Shown here: one piece after another, positions 42,770 to 49,096 of the stretch
How the letters are laid out: each line of letters starts with the position of its first letter
Position numbering within the stretch: position 1 is the first letter of the stretch
Assembly (NCBI GenBank): GCA_017465155.1
Contig: JAFTWV010000127.1
Location: 62,001 to 126,000, forward strand
Origin: Clostridia bacterium
GTDB taxonomy: Bacteria > Bacillota > Clostridia > Christensenellales > Aristaeellaceae
Reading direction: 5' to 3'
Length of the DNA: 64,000 nt
Notes under the pieces: generated by a model
Seen by the model: the letters and a program-made list of their open reading frames with translations, nothing else
What the model was told of the DNA's origin: nothing
Database searches by the model: none
Made by a program: the position numbers and the translations under genes

Positions 42770-42824
42770 ATCTTTTCCTTTCATTTTTCCTTTGCGAATC
42801 CGCTGCGTGCAAAAGTACGACATG

Positions 42825-42860
42825 CAAAAAGCACCGGTCCGCTTGATCACGGCCGGTGCT
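42825..42860 (-). terminator. Intrinsic terminator between the 23-codon ORF and the GNAT gene (candidate attenuator)
   Basis: AGCACCGG / CCGGTGCT stem extended by CCG/CGG past a one-base bulge, ending in TTTTT on the minus strand. It is 24 bases past the stop of the small ORF and 56 bases before the GNAT start, with no promoter seen after it. Confidence 0.8.
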
Positions 42861-42884
42861 GCATCGATACACATAGAACAACTA

Positions 42885-42956
42885 TTATTGCTGTTCCATG
42901 CAGACAAAAGCAGTGAGAGCCGTCATCATGACACACACACAATTCATCATGGTCAT
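42885..42956 (-). CDS. Predicted 23-residue peptide, candidate attenuation leader
   Basis: The ORF starts with ATG seven bases after AAAGGAGG, a near-perfect ribosome-binding site. The peptide (MTMMNCVCVMMTALTAFVC, then MEQQ) is rich in Met and Cys, hydrophobic in the middle, with a short polar end. It has a consensus promoter upstream and a terminator downstream. No known family. Two readings are possible: a leader peptide controlling read-through into the GNAT–CPT–MFS operon, or a free-standing small membrane peptide. Confidence 0.65.
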   Translation of the reverse strand: MTMMNCVCVMMTALTAFVCMEQQ

Positions 42957-43005
42957 CGTGAGGCCTCCTTTCTGCCAAAGCTGTTCTGCTGATTCCAGCA
43001 TTGAT

Positions 43006-43034
43006 AGTATATCCTAATATCCAGTTTTCGTCAA
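43006..43034 (-). promoter_or_regulatory. Promoter of the 23-codon ORF and GNAT operon
   Basis: On the minus strand TTGACG, 17 bases, TATACT; the start codon lies about 50 bases downstream. Confidence 0.85.
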
Positions 43035-43077
43035 TACATTCTGAAGGCTTGACATCCCAGCATCATCATCAATACCT

Positions 43078-44343
43078 TCAGTTCTTGTCCGCTGACAGCC
43101 ACGCAGCAATCTCCTGCTCAATAATACCCGCTGCACGCTGCAATCCATGCTCCTGACGCATTGCAGCACCCATCGCCTCCGCATTCCGGCGATATTCAGC
43201 ATTGTCCGCAAGATCCCGCAGCGCTTCGGCCAGTTGAGCGGCCGTCATGCCGTCCCTGGGCACAGGCTTAGGGCCGCAGCCTGCCGCATACACCCGCTCG
43301 CCCCAGAAGGGCTGGTCGCCGCCAAAGGGTACCACCAGCGTCGGAAGCCCTGCCCGCAAGGAAGACGCCGTCGTTCCCGCTCCGCCATGATGCACCGCTG
43401 CCGATACATGCCCAAAGAGCCAGTCATGAGGCACATAATCCGCATAAAAGATCTGTTCTGTATTGACAGGCTGCTTTTCTCCTGCCCAGCCAGTCGCAAT
43501 GATTGCCCTGACTCCGGATTTCTCCACAGCCTCGCGCACAGTCTGGAAGGTTTCGTCCATATTGCCGGAAACCATTGATCCAAAGCCAATATAGATCGGC
43601 TTCCCTCCTGACTGAAGGAACCGCATCAATTCCTGAGGCGGCGCGAACTCACATGTACTCTCATCCCACCAGAAGCCCGACATGTAGATATGCTCATCCC
43701 AGTTATCCGGCCTCGGCATCAGCAGCGGACTGGTCGCGTAGATGGCAGGAATACGATGACCCTTGCAGGAATAGTCCGGCTTTGTCCGCAGTCCGCGAAC
43801 CTTCAGGCCATTTTCCTTGCGCCAGTCCGTCAGATAACGTTTTTCAAGCAGGCTGATCAGCAGATAGCCCACGCGGTAGCTCAGACGATTCCACCAGCGG
43901 CCCAAATGCGGAAACGGCGCTGAGGATATGGGCATCAGCGGATTGGGATCCATTGGAAAAAAATGCGTCTGCACGCAGGGAATACCATACTTTTCAGCCA
44001 CAGAGTAATACATTGTTCCAAAGAAGTTGCAGACCATTGCTTCCGCTCCTTCTGCTGCGCGAATCAGATCCCGCAGCAGCAGCGGCGCCACCTTGCTGAT
44101 AGCCTTCTCAGCTTCTCTCAGATACGAAACGCCTACTGCGCCAGGCTTCATCAGGTGATTCATCAGATCCACCACATCGCCTGAAATCGGGAAGAATTGC
44201 AGCCCTGCATTCCGGATCATATCTTCAAAGGGCGCAAAGGCCGCGACGGTGACGTCATGACCGCGCCGCTTCAGCTCCCTGCCCAGCAGCATATAAGGAC
44301 GTACATCACCGGTGGAGCCGATGGTGATCATCGTGATCTTCAC
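43078..44343 (-). CDS. UDP-glycosyltransferase family protein (GT1, macrolide/lipid glycosyltransferase-like)
   Basis: A 421-residue GT-B fold enzyme. The N-terminal ITIGSTGDVRPYMLLGRELKRRGHDV is typical of family 1 enzymes acting on sterols, antibiotics or lipids; the C-terminal nucleotide-sugar motif AAVHHGGAGTTASSLRAGLPTL lies near residue 315. The GTG at 44343 is chosen since AAAGGAGG lies seven bases upstream; an ATG eight codons earlier overlaps that site. It sits directly upstream of the GNAT operon promoter. Drug glycosylation is possible; so is glycolipid synthesis. Confidence 0.88.
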   Translation of the reverse strand: MKITMITIGSTGDVRPYMLLGRELKRRGHDVTVAAFAPFEDMIRNAGLQFFPISGDVVDLMNHLMKPGAVGVSYLREAEKAISKVAPLLLRDLIRAAEGAEAMVCNFFGTMYYSVAEKYGIPCVQTHFFPMDPNPLMPISSAPFPHLGRWWNRLSYRVGYLLISLLEKRYLTDWRKENGLKVRGLRTKPDYSCKGHRIPAIYATSPLLMPRPDNWDEHIYMSGFWWDESTCEFAPPQELMRFLQSGGKPIYIGFGSMVSGNMDETFQTVREAVEKSGVRAIIATGWAGEKQPVNTEQIFYADYVPHDWLFGHVSAAVHHGGAGTTASSLRAGLPTLVVPFGGDQPFWGERVYAAGCGPKPVPRDGMTAAQLAEALRDLADNAEYRRNAEAMGAAMRQEHGLQRAAGIIEQEIAAWLSADKN

Positions 44344-44415
44344 GATCGGCCCTCCTTTCATCAATCAGAAATTGTACTGGGATTCTATCGGATCAATATG
44401 GACTGTATATGAAAT

Positions 44416-45933
44416 TTATGGATTGTTTGGAGCACTTTTCCCAACACACGGATCAATCGTATCAGCCCATCGGCTGAGAAACCGCTGCTGCTCCGACCAC
44501 TTCGACAGAAGATCGCTGCAGGTACATACCGCGCGGGCATGAGGCGTATAAACATGATGCAGTCCGCTTTGCGAAAGCCTCAGACACCAGTCCACCGCAC
44601 CGAGACCATCCGTATATTGTTCATCAAAAGGAATGAAATGATCCCGCCTGATCATGAAGCAGGCGGCGCTGACTGCGGCAACATTATGGGATGTACGGTT
44701 AAGTCCGTGCCATCCGCCTGCATGCCACGGCAATCCGCGGTTCCTGCACACTGCACAGCTGCTTCCGCCAACAGCAAAGCCCGCATGACTCACCCGACCA
44801 CTGCGATCCGTCAGCATGGGCGTAACCGCGCCGACGTCGTCTCGCTGCGCATACATCATCATTTCGCCGATCAAATCATCGGAGATGTCCATCACGCTTT
44901 CATCTGCAAAAAGCAGCACATCCGCCGCAGCCGCTTCAGCCGCACGATTCATCTGCTGATAGCGTTCCCTTCCCGACACACGGATGGTATGCACAGTCAG
45001 CTTCTCGTTTACTGCATACCTCAAGCGAAGAACGCCGTCCTCCACCGTACAGCAGCCCGGACAGCCAATCCGACTCATATGCTCCGTCACTGCGCGGGCA
45101 GCAGCGTCCTGACATCGTGCAAGATGCTGATGGCTCACGGACGATCCCACAGTCCTCCAATGATACAGAACACGCGGTACGTGGCAGATTTTTTTCGTTT
45201 TTTCGCTGATCCGCAGCGCCAGATCATGATCCTGCGAACCATCGAAAGCCGGGCGCAAGCCGCCAAGCTCCTTGAGCAGCGACTTCTTCACGACCATCAG
45301 ATGGCAGATATAGTTGCCCGAACGCAGATTATCCGGACAGAAATCGGGCTTTTGATGCGGATCAGTATGAACCCGGCCGTCCTCGGTCAGCTTGTCCTCA
45401 TCAGAATACAGCATATCCGGATGCTTTTGCAAAATCGTCTGCGCAGTATACCAAAGCGCCTCGGGAGCAAGAACATCATCATGATCACACAGGGCAATAT
45501 AACCGCCGCTGCAGGCCTCAACGGCAAGATTGGTGTTTCCGGCAATACCGGCGTTCACCGTGCCGTGAATGACGCGGATACGCGGATCCGCCGGCATGGC
45601 ATCCATTGCAGCCAGTGACTCCGCGCTTGTGCTGCCGCCATCATAGAATACCGCCTCCCAGCACTTGTAGGTCTGCGCGAGCAGCGAATCTGTCAGCGCT
45701 TTCAGAAATGCAGGGCGGGTATTGTATACAGGGATCGCCACCGAGATGAGACCTGCATCCGGCTGATTCTCCCGCTGCGCTGCAAGCTCAGCATCGCTTG
45801 CTCGCTCCTGCAGGTATCGCCTGTGATACGTATGCAGCATATGCTCCTGCAGCATTTCAACTGCCCGGCGAAGGGTGTACAGCCCGCCGTGCATGCGCAC
45901 ATATGCCGCAACACGCCCCATCAAGGCCATCAT
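44416..45933 (-). CDS. Family 2 glycosyltransferase
   Basis: A 505-residue GT-A enzyme. The catalytic domain starts near residue 60 with ISVAIPVYNTRPAFL; ALCDHDDVLAPEAL near residue 150 contains the DXD-type motif; the segment YSDEDKLTEDG follows, as in rhamnosyl-type transferases. A second part (about 300-490) resembles a further incomplete transferase region with RRDHFIPFDEQY. It likely adds sugars to a cell-surface polymer. No polysaccharide cluster is next to it. Confidence 0.87.
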   Translation of the reverse strand: MMALMGRVAAYVRMHGGLYTLRRAVEMLQEHMLHTYHRRYLQERASDAELAAQRENQPDAGLISVAIPVYNTRPAFLKALTDSLLAQTYKCWEAVFYDGGSTSAESLAAMDAMPADPRIRVIHGTVNAGIAGNTNLAVEACSGGYIALCDHDDVLAPEALWYTAQTILQKHPDMLYSDEDKLTEDGRVHTDPHQKPDFCPDNLRSGNYICHLMVVKKSLLKELGGLRPAFDGSQDHDLALRISEKTKKICHVPRVLYHWRTVGSSVSHQHLARCQDAAARAVTEHMSRIGCPGCCTVEDGVLRLRYAVNEKLTVHTIRVSGRERYQQMNRAAEAAAADVLLFADESVMDISDDLIGEMMMYAQRDDVGAVTPMLTDRSGRVSHAGFAVGGSSCAVCRNRGLPWHAGGWHGLNRTSHNVAAVSAACFMIRRDHFIPFDEQYTDGLGAVDWCLRLSQSGLHHVYTPHARAVCTCSDLLSKWSEQQRFLSRWADTIDPCVGKSAPNNP

Positions 45934-45953
45934 CTCTCACCCCCCTGACGTAT

Positions 45954-45982
45954 ATTGTATCATGTAAAGCTGTTTTCGTAAA
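45954..45982 (-). promoter_or_regulatory. Promoter of the family 2 glycosyltransferase gene
   Basis: On the minus strand TTTACG, 17 bases, TACAAT. Confidence 0.65.
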
Positions 45983-46057
45983 GTAAAGAGGTTTCTTTTA
46001 ATCAACATCTAATTGCAGACAGGATAAGATTTCTCTGGCTCGTCTGCCGCTCTATGC

Positions 46058-46603
46058 TCAAATCATTCTATATTGCTCAAGATTCAGGTGTTCAATCTCT
46101 TCAGGTACCGTTTTTCCGCTAATATCATACAGATGGCCGTAACTTGAAGGAAGCCTTTCCAGCTTCTGTTTCAGGAACAGCGAACGTTCGATCAGCTCGC
46201 TGCTTCCCCGCTTGATCAATCGCTGCTCCAATTCCTTTTCAGATGCAGTGAGTACAACATAGTAAAACCCGGCGCTGTGTTCTTCTGCCAGCTGCAGCAG
46301 CATCGGCAGTTCATCCTCCACCACGTAATCAATGATGACATCCAATCCTCTTTCCAGCACCTTGGCTGCTACCATGAGGATGCACTCCCAATTAAAGCGC
46401 AGTATATCCGGCCAGTGTTGATATCCCTGACAAGCCGACCCCACCCTGCGATTCGTTTCGACAAAGCCACGATGGAAGTCATCACCATGGATGACGTATA
46501 CCTGATTTTTCATACCCGAATGAACCATATAAGCTCCATAGGCATCGGCCAGGGTAGACTTACCGCAACCACAGGGACCAGAAAAAACATAGATACAGGG
46601 CAT
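46058..46603 (-). CDS. P-loop kinase of unknown substrate
   Basis: A 181-residue NTPase. Walker A is FSGPCGCGKST near residues 7-17; GDDFHRGF near residue 40 and VIIDYVVEDELP near residue 88 follow. The layout resembles zeta-toxin or nucleoside-kinase-like enzymes. No antitoxin-like partner is visible. The ATG at 46603 has AAGGTGG nine bases upstream. It is the first gene past the most worn of the tRNA-Trp half-copies and may be cargo of the same locus. Confidence 0.72.
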   Translation of the reverse strand: MPCIYVFSGPCGCGKSTLADAYGAYMVHSGMKNQVYVIHGDDFHRGFVETNRRVGSACQGYQHWPDILRFNWECILMVAAKVLERGLDVIIDYVVEDELPMLLQLAEEHSAGFYYVVLTASEKELEQRLIKRGSSELIERSLFLKQKLERLPSSYGHLYDISGKTVPEEIEHLNLEQYRMI

Positions 46604-46621
46604 ATGCACACCACCTTAATT

Positions 46622-46699
46622 GAAAAAGAACCAGTCTCTCTCAAAACTGGCTCTTCTGGCAGGGCTACTGGAACTCGAACCCAGAACATAGGTTTTTTT
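46622..46699 (-). repeat. Degenerate copy of tRNA-Trp 3' half plus terminator (copy 1)
   Basis: Positions 46660-46699 match the 3' half of the tRNA-Trp gene (47959-47998) at 32 of 40 bases. The adjoining hairpin CCAGT.../...ACTGG with T run (46622-46650) is nearly the same as that of copy 2. The 5' half of a tRNA is absent. Confidence 0.75.
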
Positions 46700-46778
46700 G
46701 TGCCCCGCGCTGAGGATCAACTTCCCCGAGGAAACGACTGCTTGATAACAACCAACTCACAGATATGAGTAATGTTCT

Positions 46779-47009
46779 TCAGTTGCGCACTAAATCAATG
46801 AAGCCCTTCGCACCGCAGAAGGGGCACACATCGTTCGCGTTGCGTGCAGCATATCTATGAGAAGGATTGGCGACACATTGACGGGAACCACCCGCGCCAA
46901 GCATCCTAATCGTAAGGCCGCCGGTTACCTCATCCAACTGTTCTTCGTTCAGTTCGTTGTTCTGCATTTCCTGCCCGGAAGGAATGTTCTTGCGCGTATC
47001 TTCGTTCAT
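46779..47009 (-). CDS. Double-glycine-leader peptide (RiPP/bacteriocin-precursor-like) with CxxC tail
   Basis: A 76-residue peptide. Residues 1-31 form an acidic leader, NELNEEQLDEVTGG, of the type removed after GG in bacteriocin and RiPP precursors. The part after it (LTIRMLGAGGSRQC, then a central stretch, then DVCPFCGAKG) has one Cys followed by a CPFCG pair, which recalls a zinc ribbon, not a typical lanthipeptide core. AAAGGAGG lies seven bases before the ATG and a promoter lies at 47081-47109. No modification enzyme or peptidase-transporter is in the window, so maturation would have to come from elsewhere. Confidence 0.65.
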   Translation of the reverse strand: MNEDTRKNIPSGQEMQNNELNEEQLDEVTGGLTIRMLGAGGSRQCVANPSHRYAARNANDVCPFCGAKGFIDLVRN

Positions 47010-47080
47010 GGTGAAACCTCCTTTTGTTATGATGCCTATTGATACGATGAGGATGCCGGGTAGGTATTTCCTCTGACAAT

Positions 47081-47109
47081 ATTATACCAGATGCACGTAT
47101 CTTATGCAA
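47081..47109 (-). promoter_or_regulatory. Promoter of the GG-leader peptide gene
   Basis: On the minus strand TTGCAT, 17 bases, TATAAT. It begins just after the terminator of repeat copy 2. Confidence 0.75.
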
Positions 47110-47119
47110 GAAAAGATAA

Positions 47120-47200
47120 AAATAAAAAGTACCAGTCTCTTTCGAAACTGGCTCTTCTGGCAGGGGCACTATGACTCGAACCCAGAACAAAGGTTTTGGA
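47120..47200 (-). repeat. Copy of tRNA-Trp 3' half plus terminator (copy 2)
   Basis: Positions 47161-47200 equal 39 of 40 bases of the tRNA-Trp 3' half (47959-47998), from the anticodon to the discriminator base. The hairpin CCAGTCTC/GAAACTGG with a T run lies at 47120-47152. The tRNA 5' half is missing. Confidence 0.9.
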
Positions 47201-47221
47201 AATGCAGAAAATGCATCTTCC

Positions 47222-47890
47222 TTATACCAATCCGGCTTCGGTCAATGCCTGACAGACAAGGCGGCACTTTTCAACATCAAACTTATCGTTTGTGCGAATG
47301 CTGCTTTCCATGTCGATCCAGAAATCGCTCGGGCATACACTCTGGATGGCTTTAACTGTCTCGACAACATTGTCAGGTCCAATACCGCCTGCGTAGCCAA
47401 AGAATTCTGTCTTCGGCGTCATCCATTCGGTGTTGACAATGCCCCGTCCACCGGAGGCGTCTTGGAATCCCTGAACATTAGGCAAGTGTTTATAATGCTG
47501 GAATAACTCATTCGTGCCTTCATGAAGCTGAATGATAATGCTCTTATCCGCAGGCATAGTCAATTCTCGGGAAAAATGCTTGGTTTTAGGTATATTCAGC
47601 TGTATTCGGTCGAATAAATCCCATGATTATCCGAGCATATCATGAACCGGTTTCCAATCGTTCGAATGAATCAGTTCGATGGCGATTTTGCCACACAGAT
47701 GCACAGCCATCGGTATCTTCAGTTTTTGATATGCCTTTAGAATGACCGGACGTGGATAACGGTTTCCTGCCTTCTGACTTTCGGAGAGTAGATACACAAA
47801 CTCTACAAACGGATACTGCTGATGCAGTAGCTGAAGGTCACTGGGGTTTGTTCTTTGATCAATTCCAGAAAATGCAACGCGTTTTAGCAT
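47222..47890 (-). pseudogene. Phosphoribosylanthranilate-isomerase-like gene with one nonsense codon
   Basis: One continuous frame of 222 codons, broken by a single TAA at 47627-47629. The N-terminal piece has RVAFSGIDQRTNPSDL and MAVHLCGKIA; after the stop the frame continues with SWDLFDRIQLN, then IIIQLHEG and FFGYAGGIGPDNV, which carries the phosphate-binding Gly motif of TrpF-like barrels. The start has AAAGGAG nine bases upstream. It may be a dead gene, or the N-terminal 87 residues may still be made. It lies between the intact tRNA-Trp and repeat copy 2 and was probably gained there. Confidence 0.75.
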
Positions 47891-47921
47891 ATCTGATCTC
47901 TCCTTTCGCAATCCTATATAC

Positions 47922-47954
47922 AAAAATCAGCCGATTTCTTCCGAAACCGGCTGT
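47922..47954 (-). terminator. Terminator of tRNA-Trp
   Basis: CAGCCGGTTTC / GAAATCGGCTG stem followed by ATTTTT on the minus strand. Confidence 0.85.
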
Positions 47955-47958
47955 CAAG

Positions 47959-48029
47959 CAGGGGCACTAGGACTCGAACCCAGAACAAAGGTTTTGGAGA
48001 CCCACGTGTTACCATTACACCATACCCCT
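47959..48029 (-). tRNA. tRNA-Trp (anticodon CCA)
   Basis: A full cloverleaf on the minus strand: acceptor AGGGGTA/TGCCCCT, D-stem GTGT/ACAC, anticodon loop CTCCAAA with anticodon CCA, T-loop GTTCGAGTC, and discriminator G. CCA is not encoded. A consensus promoter precedes it and a terminator follows. Its 3' half is repeated twice downstream. Confidence 0.93.
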
Positions 48030-48051
48030 ACGTCGTCAGGCGACATGTAGT

Positions 48052-48080
48052 ATATTATCACACACCGGCATGATTGTCAA
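48052..48080 (-). promoter_or_regulatory. Promoter of tRNA-Trp
   Basis: On the minus strand TTGACA, 17 bases, TAATAT, about 22 bases before the tRNA. Confidence 0.85.
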
Positions 48081-48126
48081 GCGAAAATTCAACTTTTTTT
48101 GAATTTGATGCAAATTTATCTTCTGC

Positions 48127-48155
48127 TTGTATGATTCAGCCCGTCATGGTATGAT
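48127..48155 (+). promoter_or_regulatory. Promoter of the HAD phosphatase gene
   Basis: TTGTAT, 17 bases, TATGAT, some 25 bases before the start codon. Confidence 0.6.
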
Positions 48156-48180
48156 GATGCAGACTGGAGGTGTACCCACA

Positions 48181-48993
48181 ATGCCGACGCTTTTTCTTTC
48201 CGATCTTGACGGAACGCTCCTGCACAGCAATCAGCAGACGTCCGCGTTCACAAACGATGTGATCAACCGTCTGACTGCCGACGGTATGCTCTTTTCCTAT
48301 GCCACTGCCCGATCCTACCACACCGCCAAGAAGGCAGCAGCCGGTATCCATGCCCGAATTCCATTGATTGTTTACAATGGCGCATTTATTATCGACAACA
48401 GCACACAGGAGCTGCTGCTGACCAACTTCTTCTGCAAGGATGAAGCGCGGCGCATCCTGCATGATATTCTCAGCGCAGGTGTGCAGCCCATCGTTTATTG
48501 CTTTGAGGACGGGCGTGAACGCTTCATGTATCAGCTGGATAAGGTCGACAAGGATACCCGTGCTTTCCTTGAAACGCGCATGGGCGATTTTCGCGATACA
48601 CCTGTCACCAGCGATGAAGCCCTCATGCGGGGCGAAACGTTTTACTTCACCTGCATCGGCGACGAGGACAGGCTGGCTCCGCTTTACATACAATATCGGG
48701 ACACGTTCCATTGCGTCTTTCAGCGTGATATCTATTCAGGCGCTCAATGGCTGGAAATCATGCCGAAAACAGCCAGCAAAGCCCATGCAGCACGACAGCT
48801 TGCGGAACTGCTCGGCTGTGACAGAATCGTTGCCTTTGGCGACGGCGTCAACGATATTCCCCTCTTTGATGCTGCAGATGAAGGCCATGCGGTTGCCAAT
48901 GCCTCCGATGCGCTCAAAGCACATGCAACAGACATTATTGCCAGCAATGACGAGGATGGCGTGGCGCGCTGGCTGCTTACGCACTGGATCTGA
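48181..48993 (+). CDS. HAD-superfamily Cof-type phosphatase
   Basis: A 270-residue hydrolase of HAD subfamily IIB. The nucleophile aspartate lies in LSDLDGTLLHS (residues 6-16), the lysine region is TASKAHAARQL near residue 200, and AFGDGVNDIPLF near residue 220 holds the metal aspartates. Members dephosphorylate sugar phosphates or nucleotides such as FMN; the substrate is open. GGAGG lies ten bases before the ATG at 48181. Single gene with its own promoter. Confidence 0.9.
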   Translation: MPTLFLSDLDGTLLHSNQQTSAFTNDVINRLTADGMLFSYATARSYHTAKKAAAGIHARIPLIVYNGAFIIDNSTQELLLTNFFCKDEARRILHDILSAGVQPIVYCFEDGRERFMYQLDKVDKDTRAFLETRMGDFRDTPVTSDEALMRGETFYFTCIGDEDRLAPLYIQYRDTFHCVFQRDIYSGAQWLEIMPKTASKAHAARQLAELLGCDRIVAFGDGVNDIPLFDAADEGHAVANASDALKAHATDIIASNDEDGVARWLLTHWI

Positions 48994-49030
48994 GAAGCTG
49001 CCTTCCTGACCCGATATCGTCCGCATATAA

Positions 49031-49081
49031 AGCGCCGGATGCTCCATATTCCTGACTGGAAGCATGGATGCGTCCGGCGCT
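49031..49081. terminator. Bidirectional terminator between HAD and glycosidase genes
   Basis: AGCGCCGGA / TCCGGCGCT perfect stem with a long loop; T-rich flank on both sides. Confidence 0.65.
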
Positions 49082-49096
49082 GCTATTTATCTTTGG

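Noticed and set aside
46058..48029. An integrative element with integrase at tRNA-Trp
   Set aside because: Half-copies of the tRNA suggest past integration, but no recombinase, relaxase or phage gene is present in the intervals.
48085..48106. AT-rich inverted repeat (AAATTCAA / TTGAATTT) between tRNA-Trp and the HAD gene
   Set aside because: It could be a weak terminator or operator but has no clear partner gene on either side; too little to support a call.
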